A stretch of DNA of 64,000 bases from Jonesiaceae bacterium BS-20. GTDB taxonomy: Bacteria > Actinomycetota > Actinomycetes > Actinomycetales > Cellulomonadaceae. Shown here piece after piece: positions 41,040 through 49,755 of the stretch. The notes beneath the pieces were generated by a model, which did no database searches, had not been told where the DNA came from, and was given only the letters and a program-made list of their open reading frames with translations. How positions within the stretch are numbered: the first letter of the stretch is position 1; each line of letters starts with the position of its first letter. A program made the position numbers and the translations under genes. Location: assembly GCA_039995105.1 (NCBI GenBank), contig CP146203.1:2232001-2296000 (forward strand), in the 5' to 3' direction.

Positions 41040-41735
41040 CTATAGGTTAGTTTCAACCCAGTATTGATGGTCTCGAACCTTGAGGTCTAAGTAGATTGTA
41101 CGTGATCCCACAATACCCAGTGCGGTCATCTGAAACTTCATCCTCCCGTGTGCTGGGGTCACACCGGACTGCGTCTTGCGTGCAACATAAGCGGTTACCT
41201 CTGAAGTGGTGTGGCCGAGAGCGCGGTGAATCGTTGCTCCCCGTGCTGCCGATACAGTAGCTTTAGCGACTGCCGCCGTTGAAGGTGTGAATTCTGCTCG
41301 GAACGAGTAAGAGAAGGAAATTCCATCATATACAATTCTACAGTTCTTACGTTTCCCAGAAGTACTGTATGACTTTGCTTGGGCTCCTAGGAGTTGAATT
41401 CCATCATTTAAGATTGTGGATTCACTGACGCCGTATAGTTCTGAAACTGTGCCGTCCGAGAATGTTGATCTTTCAATTTCAATTCCATCTTCAACCAGCG
41501 TTTCAACAGAGACTGGTACCGAGATGCCTGGCCTATCCGCATCTAGAGTTTCGCCCCGTTTCACTTTCTCCAGAAGTGCATCCCAACGCTCTGCGGGAAT
41601 ACCCTTTTCCTCAAACACTTCCAGGTACTGCTGCTCTAGATCGAGGTCCAAAACGGTATCCGCCGTTGCGGGTGTCGCTACGGTTGCCCCAAAGAGCATA
41701 GTTGCAACGAATACCATCGCAAGTCTACGAAACAT
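41040..41735 (-). CDS. Secreted protein of unknown function upstream of membrane peptide
   Basis: 231 residues starting MFRRLAMVFVATMLFGATVA with signal peptide cleavage near ATPATAD. The mature part opens with an acidic helical region (LDLEQQYLEVFEEKGIPAERWDALLEKVKRGETLDA), followed by DRPGISVPVSVETLVEDGIE and a beta-rich remainder ending VRDHQYWVETNL. It has one Cys (NCRIV). Similar secreted proteins with a KGI/KGV...LL.K...GE pattern occur in actinobacteria without a name. A longer frame to 41786 is less likely. Upstream are four 7-bp repeats and a block conserved in the decayed second copy. Confidence 0.7.
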   Translation of the reverse strand: MFRRLAMVFVATMLFGATVATPATADTVLDLDLEQQYLEVFEEKGIPAERWDALLEKVKRGETLDADRPGISVPVSVETLVEDGIEIERSTFSDGTVSELYGVSESTILNDGIQLLGAQAKSYSTSGKRKNCRIVYDGISFSYSFRAEFTPSTAAVAKATVSAARGATIHRALGHTTSEVTAYVARKTQSGVTPAHGRMKFQMTALGIVGSRTIYLDLKVRDHQYWVETNL

Positions 41736-41792
41736 CACTACTCCAAAATTAAGCGGTCCAGAGGAGCTTACGAACCCGCTCCCCACGCCATG

Positions 41793-41820
41793 CGCTACGC
41801 GCTACGCGCTACGCGCTACG
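41793..41820. repeat. Four tandem CGCTACG heptamers in a 5' leader
   Basis: Four exact copies of CGCTACG, preceded by a degenerate fifth, lie 58-85 nt before the ATG of the secreted-protein gene. The aligned position in the decayed second copy (about 43490-43507) has a single degenerate unit, so the array expanded here. Copy-number change would alter promoter-to-start distance. Confidence 0.85.
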
Positions 41821-41846
41821 CAAAACTATCTAGGAGAATCTACTTA

Positions 41847-41870
41847 TTTATAGACTTTGGTCCTATTTTG
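41847..41870 (-). promoter_or_regulatory. Promoter block conserved in both copies of the duplicated unit
   Basis: On the minus strand CAAAATAGGACCAAAGTC followed by TATAAA. The same block with a few changes is at 43528-43551 (AAAACAGGACGAAAGTC then GATAAA). Conservation outside coding sequence suggests the promoter or operator of the secreted-protein operon, with TATAAA as the likely -10 box. Confidence 0.5.
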
Positions 41871-42036
41871 AACTTTCAAAAATAAAACCTAGATCATCCG
41901 ACAGCATGAACAGCCAGTTCACCCCAAGGCTCGTTGGATTTTTTACCATGTGAGTTGCGCCTACCGAGCAAAATTCAAGAAGGTGAAAGACGGCAGGGTC
42001 TACTACGCTAGCTAATTTCAACAGATGTTTGAGGTC

Positions 42037-43188
42037 TAGCATGACACGGAGGGCATCTCGTCAACCTCATATATAAAGTGCCAATCTCTCCGGGGCGAGG
42101 CGGTGCGCGCGGCGGTACCTGCCCCGGGCGCCCAAGCTGAGGTGAATCTTGACCGGACCCTACGGGCAGAACGCAAGACGTTGAGCCTGCGAACTGATTT
42201 GATTCCGGGTATGGACTTATCGTTTGCAATCGCACCCATACTTGTGTTGGTTTGGGGCACACTGATGGTTTCTCAAGACCTTGCTACGGTCGGCCAGGTG
42301 ACTACCGTTTTGTTGTATGCCATCGCTCTGGTCACGCCCATTTGGGATCTGGTGTTTTGGCTCGATGATTCCCAGGTTGCGGCAACCTCAATGGCCCGCA
42401 TCATTGGTGTGGGCCTAGTCCCAAACGACCGAGAACTCACCACGGACGTACCAACTGGGTCAGGCATCGTCGCCCAGAAAATTAGATACGCCTACCGCGA
42501 GGGTCATGATGTACTGCACGGAATCAATCTGGACCTTCGTCCAAGTGAGCGGTTAGCCATTGTGGGGACGTCCGGCGTAGGCCAATCCACCCTGGAAGGA
42601 TGCTTGCCGGTATCCATGGCCCATACTTTAGGCACCGTCACTGGTGGTGGGGGGGGGAACCTGACCGAGTTGCCCTTGGGGACGTAACGTTCCCAAGTCA
42701 CCCTGGTCACCCAAGAACACCACGTATTCGTGGGCACGCTCGCACAGAACCTGTCACTTGCCGCGCCCGATGCCTCTCCTTTGCAACTAGAACAAGCCCT
42801 TGCTGCCGTGGGTGGTTTGGAATGGGCCAAAAAACTACCTGAGCAGCTGGAAACCGAGGTGGGCTCGGGCAGATACGCACTGCCCCCTGCTCAGGCCCAG
42901 CAGGTTGTCTTGGCCCGGCTCGTCCTACTTGATCCACACACCCTGATTCTGAATAAGGCAACCAGCATGCTCGATCCGCGTGTCGCTAGAGACTTGGAGT
43001 TTTCACTCTCGGCGGTTTTACTCGGACGCACCGTCGTGGCTATCACTCACCGGTTACATACCGCCCATGACGCAGACCGGGTCGTCGTAGTCACGGACGG
43101 ACTCATCACCGAGATTGTGTCCCATGACGATCTGGTTGCGCAGGTGGCGAGTACGCAGCCCTATGACACAGCTGGCAGCAAGCCTAAA
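42037..43188 (+). pseudogene. Decayed ABC exporter (permease-ATPase fusion)
   Basis: Remains of an ABC exporter of the fused type. Only the last membrane spans survive (MDLSFAIAPILVLVWGTLMV, VTTVLLYAIALVTPIWDLVFWL), followed by the ATPase domain. The Walker A reads GTSGVGQST with Gln in place of the essential Lys. The Walker B reads LILNKATS, where LLLDEATS is normal, so both catalytic acids are gone. The signature is PPAQAQ. A TAA at 42685-42687 interrupts the frame, which continues in register with VTLVTQEHHVFVGTLAQN up to about LVAQ near 43143. The N-terminal 200 or so residues are missing. A run of nine G at 42649-42657 lies just before the stop. It is non-functional. Confidence 0.85.
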
Positions 43189-43195
43189 AACATCG

Positions 43196-43233
43196 AGGGT
43201 GGTGCGCTTCGATTGCTCGAACCGCACCACCCT
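43196..43233. repeat. Hairpin, copy 2 of the duplicated unit
   Basis: AGGGTGGTGCG / CGCACCACCCT, 11-bp stem with inner TTCGA/TCGAA pairing. It matches the hairpin at 40832-40869 in sequence and in position relative to the peptide gene. Confidence 0.75.
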
Positions 43234-43283
43234 GACCAAGCAGTCTGATTGTTCCAACCAGAGGACTAAATCAGCACTGCTCT

Positions 43284-43393
43284 CTAGTTGTCTTTCTTTG
43301 CGCCGTTAACGGACCTACGCCAAAAAACCGACTAACCGCAAAAAGCCCCAAGGCAACTAGTCCAGTCCAGGCAAGATCATAGATTGCGGGTAT
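43284..43393 (-). pseudogene. Broken second copy of the 36-residue membrane peptide
   Basis: Aligns with the gene at 40921-41031 along its whole length. The start codon is ATA instead of ATG. One base is missing (110 nt against 111), shifting the frame after the membrane span. With the base restored it reads IPAIYDLAWTGLVALGLFAV and then a WRRSVNGAKKDN tail before the same TAG. GGAGGAG upstream is retained. On its 5' side up to about 43551 come about ten degenerate codons of the secreted protein's end and then the conserved promoter block; the rest of that gene is deleted. Confidence 0.8.
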
Positions 43394-43622
43394 GTTACTC
43401 CTCCTGAGTTGGTTTCCACCCGCATTGGAAGTCACCGGCCTTAAGTTTTGGGTGATTCAAAAGGGACCCGGTAAGTCCTAGTTACCTCAGGCTATGTGCT
43501 CCACAAATCTATCCAACCAAAAGTGGTGTTTTATCGACTTTCGTCCTGTTTTCCAACGGAAGAGAAACCAGCGCGAGACTTGGCTCCCTCCGTACTGATT
43601 GGGCACACAGATTAGCTATGAA

Positions 43623-44558
43623 CTACTTTGACTGATTGGATGCCGGTTCGCTAGCCATCCTATCTACCGCATCAAAAGGATGCACATTCGCAGCATCTAC
43701 CTTGTCAAAGGGATTGACCGGGTGTTCGGTTGATGTGCGGCGTGCGTTGTCACGAACCAGCCGGACCCACAGGGCAAATGCGAACAGCCCAAACACCCAC
43801 CATTGCAGTGCGTAGAAGAAGTTTTGCATGTTGACACCATCGCCGCCTTCAATTGTGGGGCGGGGCAAACCCGAGATGTCCGCGGTGTCGCTCGGTGTCA
43901 TTTCCTTGGCCACGAGGTAGCCACCGTAGATTGGTCCACCCCAGACATTGGCTAGGTGCGCCGAGCTAATGGAGTCGGTTTGACCGGGGCCAAGATCTTG
44001 GACGCCCTTAGCTTCCGATGCCTGCAGCCAGCCCGTAATTTCTACTGGTCCGGAGGTGGGTACGATCTTGGCCGCCCATACCGGGTCTATCTGGCCCTGT
44101 GCGTCTATCGCACTCACGGGCACAGCCCCGCGCAGAATCGGCAGGATTGGTGGGCCGGAAAGGTCTTCCCAGGACTTCCCGCCCGTGCCATCCTCTTGTA
44201 TGCGCAGCGCCGAGAGCACCAAGACTGCTGGCTCATTATTAACCAGACGTCCGGGTAGGAGAAGTTCGGTTCCGGGCTCGAACGTCCCGGTTACCTTAAC
44301 TTCCTTGCTTACCAGGTCCCCCGGGAATGTGGTTTGCGGCGCTAACACCTCACCGAGCGGTACGGAATCGAGATTGGTGGCCTCAGATATTTCATGCTGC
44401 TTGGTCAGATTGGCGCGCTCGTAGGCGCGGTCTAACTGCCATACCCCGAGCCGGCCGCAGACCGCTGCCATGGCCATGAAGAGCACCAACAGCCCAATCA
44501 TCTTGGGTTGGACAGCGGTGCGGAGAAATGATGTGTTTGAGGACGTCTTAATTGCCAC
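43623..44558 (-). CDS. SURF1 family protein
   Basis: A 311-residue membrane protein of the SURF1/Shy1 family, which assists cytochrome c oxidase assembly (heme a insertion into subunit I). One span lies near the N-terminus (MIGLLVLFMAMAAVCGRLGVWQLDRA) and one near the C-terminus (NFFYALQWWVFGLFAFALWVRL), with a large external domain between. The LGxWQL-type motif and the YALQWW motif are the family's best markers. The C-terminal 40 residues are hydrophilic and actinobacteria-specific. It implies an aa3-type oxidase elsewhere in the genome. The downstream side is the decayed duplicate unit. Confidence 0.9.
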   Translation of the reverse strand: MAIKTSSNTSFLRTAVQPKMIGLLVLFMAMAAVCGRLGVWQLDRAYERANLTKQHEISEATNLDSVPLGEVLAPQTTFPGDLVSKEVKVTGTFEPGTELLLPGRLVNNEPAVLVLSALRIQEDGTGGKSWEDLSGPPILPILRGAVPVSAIDAQGQIDPVWAAKIVPTSGPVEITGWLQASEAKGVQDLGPGQTDSISSAHLANVWGGPIYGGYLVAKEMTPSDTADISGLPRPTIEGGDGVNMQNFFYALQWWVFGLFAFALWVRLVRDNARRTSTEHPVNPFDKVDAANVHPFDAVDRMASEPASNQSK

Positions 44559-44862
44559 CTCACCAGCCTACCTAGGAAATTGAGGGACCAAGGGCACATG
44601 TGGTGTGCTCCACCAAGAGCGCAAAATCGGCTAGCTTCAAAGTATTGTTATTAGAACGTTATTTCACAGGCCATTCTGCTCACGGTTACCCCCGTGACCA
44701 TGATCACCGGTGAGGTAGCACTTTTGACCCCGTTTTATACGGTGTTTGGTCCCAAAGACCTACACAATGAAACATAGAAGAGCCAATGATGTTAACTAGG
44801 CATCTAGGCCAAGTTTTTGCCACAGCAAAATAGACCAGCAGTACGTGTCCGTGGAGGCAACA
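44559..44862. other. Intergenic region between SURF1 gene and pta
   Basis: About 300 nt separating divergent genes, with promoters expected for both. No confident -35/-10 pair, operator or RNA structure was recognised. Confidence 0.5.
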
Positions 44863-46971
44863 GTGAGTACGAAGACCCGCAGCGTGTACCTCACCTCTCC
44901 TGAAGGAGAGACCGGTAAGTCCACCATCGCCCTTGGCGTGGTTGACCTCTTAGCGCAGCAAGTTCAGCGCGTCGGTGTATTCCGGCCCATCACCAGGAAC
45001 GGCGCCAATAACCGCTCCGATGATATTGCAGCACGGGATTACGTGCTAGAACTTCTACTCGCCCATGACGGAGTAGACCTTTCCTATGAACAGTGCGTTG
45101 GCGTTACCTACGCTGATGTCCACGCTGACCCAGACGCAGCGCTCACTCAAATCATCGCTCGCTACCATGAGATGGAAGCACACTGCGACGCGGTGGTGAT
45201 TGTCGGTAGTGACTACACCGACGTGGTGGGACCAACCGAGTTGGCGTTCAACGCCCGGATCGCAGCCAACCTTGGCGCTCCCGTGCTCCTTGTGCTGTCC
45301 GGATCCGGCCGCAGCCCCGAGGGTATCCACCAGCTATCTGAGGTCTCCCTCTCCGAGCTTCACGCCAACCACGCGGCTGCCCTTGGGATCGTAGTAAACC
45401 GCTGCCAAACCGATTCCATGGCCAGCATCGAAGCGGCGTTCACCGACACCTCGGTTCCAGTGTGGACCGTTCCGGAAGAGCCGTTCCTGACTGCACCGAC
45501 CGTGCGTCAGCTCATGAACTCCGTTGATGGTGAACTCATCCACGGTGACGCCACGCTACTGGGACGTGAAGTCTTGGACGTCCAAGTTGGCGCCATGACC
45601 TTTGAACACCTACTCGACAAGCTCGTTGACGGTGCTGTTGTCATCACTCCGGGAGACCGCGTCGAGGTCCTCTTGGGACTGCTCGCGGTTCAGTCTGCCA
45701 AGTCATTCCCGTCCCTGGCCGGGATCATCCTCAACGGTGGGTTCCTCCCGCCGGCGACCATTGGCCGCCTCGTAGGTGACCTAGCCCCGAGTGTTCCAAT
45801 CATCTTGACTGAGCTGGGCTCGTTCTCAAGCGCATCAGCCGCAGCAAAAGTACGCGGCCGGCTAACCAAGGACTCCCAACGCAAGGTTGACTCCGCTCTG
45901 GCGCTATTTGAGCAGAACGTCGATTCCAAGGCACTGCTCGCCAGCCTCGATGTGCGCCGCCCAGAGGTAGTTACGCCGCTCATGTTTGAATATGAGTTGC
46001 TAGCCCGGGCCCGCGAGAACCAGAAGCACATTGTTCTGCCGGAAGGCAACGACGACCGCATCCTACGTGCAGCTTCAACGCTCCTGCAGCGTAAGGTCGC
46101 CAAGCTCACCATCCTCGGTGACGAGATGACCGTACGCGCACGCGCAACCGAACTGGGCCTGGATATTTCTGAGGCCACCGTCATGAGCACGCACTCCGGT
46201 GTCCTGTTCGAAGAGTTTGCCGCAGAGTACGCAAACCTGCGCGCGCACAAGGGTGTCACCGTTGAGCGGGCCCGTGAAATTGTCAGCTCGGTGTCCTACT
46301 TTGGCACCATGATGGTTCAGCTGGGCTACGCAGACGGCATGGTTTCCGGTGCCGCCCACACCACGGCGCACACCATCCGACCATCATTTGAAGTTATCAA
46401 GACGGTCCCTGGTGTTTCAGTTGTTTCCTCGGTGTTCCTCATGTGCTTGGAAGACCGCGTACTGGTCTACGGCGACTGTGCCATTAACCCTGACCCAACC
46501 GCTGAGCAGCTTGCTGACATTGCGATCTCCTCCGCGGATACCGCAACCCAGTTTGGTGTTGCCCCGCGCATCGCAATGCTGTCCTACTCAACGGGCTCCT
46601 CAGGTGCCGGCGCCGACGTAGAAAAGGTACGCCAAGCTACCGAGTTGGTCCGTGAGCGTCGCCCAGACCTTGAAGTCGAAGGCCCAATTCAGTATGACGC
46701 CGCCGTTGATGCTTCCGTAGCCGCGTCGAAGCTGCCAGATTCCGCAGTAGCTGGACGCGCAACCGTGTTCATCTTCCCGGACCTGAACACCGGTAACAAC
46801 ACCTACAAGGCCGTTCAGCGGTCCGCCGGTGCGGTTGCAATTGGCCCGGTTCTGCAGGGTCTGCGTAAGCCGGTCAACGACCTGTCCCGTGGTGCACTTG
46901 TCCAAGACATTGTGAACACCGTGGCAATCACCGCAATTCAGGCTGAGGCATACGCTCAGGCCAACGCGTAA
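44863..46971 (+). CDS. pta: Phosphate acetyltransferase (long form)
   Basis: Interconverts acetyl-CoA and acetyl phosphate, feeding AckA. The 702-residue protein has the long three-part architecture. An N-terminal P-loop domain related to dethiobiotin synthetase (TSPEGETGKST at about 11-21) is followed by a DRTGG regulatory domain in the middle. The catalytic PTA domain fills about the last 330 residues, with KHIVLPEGNDDRILRAAS, GMVSGAAHTTAHTIRP, MLSYSTGSSG and FIFPDLNTGNNTYKAVQR. The GTG at 44863 is preferred over one at 44845 because GGAGG lies 5-6 nt before it. ackA follows after 148 nt, with a strong hairpin between. Confidence 0.95.
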   Translation: MSTKTRSVYLTSPEGETGKSTIALGVVDLLAQQVQRVGVFRPITRNGANNRSDDIAARDYVLELLLAHDGVDLSYEQCVGVTYADVHADPDAALTQIIARYHEMEAHCDAVVIVGSDYTDVVGPTELAFNARIAANLGAPVLLVLSGSGRSPEGIHQLSEVSLSELHANHAAALGIVVNRCQTDSMASIEAAFTDTSVPVWTVPEEPFLTAPTVRQLMNSVDGELIHGDATLLGREVLDVQVGAMTFEHLLDKLVDGAVVITPGDRVEVLLGLLAVQSAKSFPSLAGIILNGGFLPPATIGRLVGDLAPSVPIILTELGSFSSASAAAKVRGRLTKDSQRKVDSALALFEQNVDSKALLASLDVRRPEVVTPLMFEYELLARARENQKHIVLPEGNDDRILRAASTLLQRKVAKLTILGDEMTVRARATELGLDISEATVMSTHSGVLFEEFAAEYANLRAHKGVTVERAREIVSSVSYFGTMMVQLGYADGMVSGAAHTTAHTIRPSFEVIKTVPGVSVVSSVFLMCLEDRVLVYGDCAINPDPTAEQLADIAISSADTATQFGVAPRIAMLSYSTGSSGAGADVEKVRQATELVRERRPDLEVEGPIQYDAAVDASVAASKLPDSAVAGRATVFIFPDLNTGNNTYKAVQRSAGAVAIGPVLQGLRKPVNDLSRGALVQDIVNTVAITAIQAEAYAQANA

Positions 46972-46990
46972 TTCAGATATACCTTATTGC

Positions 46991-47032
46991 CGCTGCCCCA
47001 ACACCGCATACTCATTTGGTGTTGGGGCAGCG
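46991..47032 (+). other. Intercistronic hairpin between pta and ackA
   Basis: A 15-bp perfect stem CGCTGCCCCAACACC and complement with a 12-nt loop. No T run follows on the plus strand, so it is more likely an RNA-stability or partial-termination element than a full terminator. Confidence 0.65.
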
Positions 47033-47119
47033 CCAACGCATTGCTTGCAGTACCCCACACCACACCCAGGAGTGGGGCTTTGAATATCTTTCTCATCAAG
47101 AATTTGGAGTTCTAAGCCC

Positions 47120-48325
47120 GTGAGCGCCGTAACCCAAACGGTTCTGGTCATTAATGCCGGTTCCTCATCCATTAAGTACCAGTTGGTTAACCCTGCCACC
47201 AAGGAATCAATTGCTTCCGGTTTGGTCGAGCAGATCGGCGAATCTGCCGGTCACATCACCCACGAGTACGGTGACACTGAAACCGAACTCGACGTTGTGG
47301 TTCCAGACCACGGCTTTGGTCTGCGAAAGGTCCTTGAGCTCTTTGCCTCCCACGGTCCAGACTTGGCTACCGCCAACGTGGTAGCTGTTGGCCACCGGGT
47401 AGTCCAAGGTGGCGAACGCTTCAGTGGACCAACCTTGATCACCGACGAGGTTCTCGACGCCATCAAGGAACTCATTCCATTGGCTCCCCTGCACAACCCC
47501 GGACACGTCCGCGGTATCGAGGTAGCACGGGAACTCTTCCCTGACCTGCCACACGTAGCCATCTTTGACACCGCGTTCTTCCAGACCCTGCCGCAGGCCG
47601 CATACACGTATGCGATCGACACCGCAGTCTCCGAGAAGTTCCAGATTCGCCGCTACGGATTCCACGGCACCAGCCACGACTTTGTCTCCGCGAAGGCCGC
47701 TGCCACGCTTGGCAAGGACATCAAAGACATCAAGCAGATTGTCTTGCACCTTGGAAATGGTGCCTCGGTATCTGCGGTCGACGGTGGGCGCGCAGTTGAG
47801 ACTTCAATGGGTCTGACCCCTCTTGAGGGCCTGGTCATGGGAACCCGTTCGGGTGACATTGACCCAGCAATCATCATGCACCTGCACCGCGTTGGCGGCA
47901 TGTCAATCGATGAGATTGACACGCTGTTGAACAAGCAGTCCGGCCTCAAGGGGATGTCCGGAGTCAACGACTTCCGCCAGCTCCTCGGTTTGGTTGACTC
48001 CGGTGATGAGAAGGCCAAGCTGGCCTTCGACGTATACGTACACCGCCTGCTGAAGTACGTGGGTTCCTACATTGCAGTGCTCGGTGGCAAGGTAGACGTC
48101 ATCAGCTTCACCGCCGGCATTGGCGAGAACAGCTCCCCACTGCGTGCGGCCCTCATGGACAAGCTAGCCGGCTTTGGTGTCACCTATGACGCCGCCAAGA
48201 ACCAGGAGCGCAGCCCACAGGCTCGGATCATCTCCAACCCGGACTCAGCAATTCCAATCATGGTCGTTCCAACCAACGAGGAACTTGCGATCGCTCAGCA
48301 GACCATTGCACTAATCGCTGACTAA
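47120..48325 (+). CDS. ackA: Acetate kinase
   Basis: Makes ATP and acetate from acetyl phosphate and ADP. 401 residues, full length, ASKHA fold. VLVINAGSSSIKYQLV is the N-terminal phosphate loop, VGHRVVQGGERF and RRYGFHGTSHDFVSAKAA are substrate-binding motifs, HLGNGASVSAV is the second phosphate motif, and FTAGIGENSSPLRAAL is the adenosine motif. The start is a GTG with no strong binding site nearby (TTCTAAGCCC precedes it). Together with Pta it forms the substrate-level phosphorylation branch from acetyl-CoA. Confidence 0.96.
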   Translation: MSAVTQTVLVINAGSSSIKYQLVNPATKESIASGLVEQIGESAGHITHEYGDTETELDVVVPDHGFGLRKVLELFASHGPDLATANVVAVGHRVVQGGERFSGPTLITDEVLDAIKELIPLAPLHNPGHVRGIEVARELFPDLPHVAIFDTAFFQTLPQAAYTYAIDTAVSEKFQIRRYGFHGTSHDFVSAKAAATLGKDIKDIKQIVLHLGNGASVSAVDGGRAVETSMGLTPLEGLVMGTRSGDIDPAIIMHLHRVGGMSIDEIDTLLNKQSGLKGMSGVNDFRQLLGLVDSGDEKAKLAFDVYVHRLLKYVGSYIAVLGGKVDVISFTAGIGENSSPLRAALMDKLAGFGVTYDAAKNQERSPQARIISNPDSAIPIMVVPTNEELAIAQQTIALIAD

Positions 48326-48356
48326 CTCCCCCTCAGTTCGCTGACTAGTCCCGCCA

Positions 48357-48397
48357 GTCAGTTGATCCGCACCACGAAAACGTGCCGATCAACTGAC
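48357..48397 (+). terminator. ackA terminator hairpin
   Basis: GTCAGTTGATC and its inverted copy flank a 19-nt loop with inner GCAC/GTGC pairing, 32 nt after the ackA stop. No T run follows. Confidence 0.65.
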
Positions 48398-48431
48398 CTG
48401 CGGTTCGACTAAGCGGGGATGGGATTGAATA

Positions 48432-48468
48432 CCAATGGCCGCCAAGATCAAATCTTGGCGGCCATTGG
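48432..48468. terminator. 17-bp hairpin between ackA and guaB3
   Basis: CCAATGGCCGCCAAGAT and its exact inverted copy around a 3-nt loop, 53 nt beyond the guaB3 stop on the minus strand. Its place between convergent genes suggests bidirectional termination; T tracts are weak on both sides. Confidence 0.7.
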
Positions 48469-48520
48469 CATCTTAAAATTGGTTGATCACCGCTTGAGGG
48501 TGTCCATCGCTTTGAGCTGG

Positions 48521-49651
48521 TTAGCGTGCGCTGGCCTGGTAAGGGGACAGGACAACCTCAATGCGTTGGAATTCCTTCAGGTCGGAGTACCCGGTAGTAG
48601 CCATGGCACGCTTGAGCGCACCAATGAGGTTCAGGGTTCCGTCAGCCTGGTTGGATGGGCCAAACAGGATCTGTTCGAGGCTACCAACGGTGCCCACCTG
48701 GACCCGCTCGCCGCGAGGCAGCTGGCCGTGGTGTGCTTCTGAACCCCAGTGGAATCCGGCACCAGGTGCCTCATCGGCACGGGCAAGTGCCGCACCGATC
48801 ATGACCGCGTCGGCACCGCAAGCGAACGCCTTAACGAGGTCGCCGGACTTACCAACGCCACCGTCTGCGATCACGTGCACGTAACGGCCACCGGACTCGT
48901 CCAGGTAGTCCCGGCGAGCGGCGGCAACGTCAGCAACCGCGGTCGCCATCGGCGCGTGGATACCAAGGGTGTTGCGGGTGGTTTGAGCAGCTCCGCCACC
49001 AAAACCAACCAAGACACCAGCGGCACCGGTACGCATCAGGTGCAGGGCTGCCGTGTAGGAGGCTGCGCCACCAACAATGACCGGCACGTCAAGCTCATAA
49101 ATGAACCGCTTAAGGTTCAGTGGCTCTGCGTTAGAAGACACGTGCTCCGCGGAAACCGTGGTTCCCCGGATCACAAAGAGGTCCACACCGGCGTCTACTA
49201 CCGTTTGGTAGAACTCCTGGGTGCGGGCGGGCGAGAGTGCACCGGCTACGGTGACTCCGGCATCGCGAATCTCTTTGAGGCGCGCGGTGATCAACTCAGC
49301 CTTAATTGGCTCAGCGTAGATCTCCTGCATCCGCGCAATCGACTGGGCAGGGTCTAACTGCTCAATCTCTGCTAGCAACGCGGTAGGGTCCTCGTAGCGG
49401 GTCCACAGACCTTCTAGGTCAAGTACCCCAAGGCCGCCAAATTTGCCCAGGGCAATAGCGGTTTGTGGGCTCATTACTGAGTCCATTGGGGCTGCCATGA
49501 CCGGAAGATCAAAGTGGTAGGCATCAATCTGCCAGCCCACTGAAACGTCTTCGGGGTCACGGGTGCGGCGGGACGGGACTACCGCGATGTCATCGAAGGT
49601 GAATGCGCGCCGTCCACGCTTTCCTCGGCCAATCTCGATCTCGTTACTCAC
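48521..49651 (-). CDS. guaB3: GuaB3 family IMP dehydrogenase-related protein
   Basis: A 376-residue protein of the actinobacterial GuaB3 family, a TIM-barrel paralogue of IMP dehydrogenase without CBS domains. MSNEIEIGRGKRGRRAFTFDDIAVVPSRRTRDPEDV and PVMAAPMDSVMSPQTAIALGKFGGLGVLDLEGLWTRY are highly typical of the family. Phosphate-site glycines IADGGVGKSGDLVKAFACGADAVMIG are kept, while the loop corresponding to the IMPDH catalytic Cys lacks one. Its role is uncertain, although some GuaB3 homologues have been reported to act in purine interconversion. The start is GTG at 49651. It is transcribed divergently from the exonuclease gene. Confidence 0.92.
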   Translation of the reverse strand: MSNEIEIGRGKRGRRAFTFDDIAVVPSRRTRDPEDVSVGWQIDAYHFDLPVMAAPMDSVMSPQTAIALGKFGGLGVLDLEGLWTRYEDPTALLAEIEQLDPAQSIARMQEIYAEPIKAELITARLKEIRDAGVTVAGALSPARTQEFYQTVVDAGVDLFVIRGTTVSAEHVSSNAEPLNLKRFIYELDVPVIVGGAASYTAALHLMRTGAAGVLVGFGGGAAQTTRNTLGIHAPMATAVADVAAARRDYLDESGGRYVHVIADGGVGKSGDLVKAFACGADAVMIGAALARADEAPGAGFHWGSEAHHGQLPRGERVQVGTVGSLEQILFGPSNQADGTLNLIGALKRAMATTGYSDLKEFQRIEVVLSPYQASAR

Positions 49652-49755
49652 GTACCCCAGATTACCGCGAATTTGTCAGTTCATGGCGCGGGAGGCAGTG
49701 AGTGTCAGACAGTACTGGCATGCTTATCAACGAACCAGCTATAAAGGAGCACAAG

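Noticed and set aside
42649-42690. Frameshift in the ABC exporter at the run of nine G
   Set aside because: The downstream ATPase half is in the same frame as the upstream half; the interruption is an in-frame TAA, not a shift.
40832-43551. Lactococcin 972-type bacteriocin locus
   Set aside because: The secreted protein is too long and lacks the family pattern, and there is no DUF1430 immunity-transport protein.
44841-44862. GTG start for pta at 44845
   Set aside because: GGAGG lies between this GTG and the one at 44863, so the downstream GTG is the better start.
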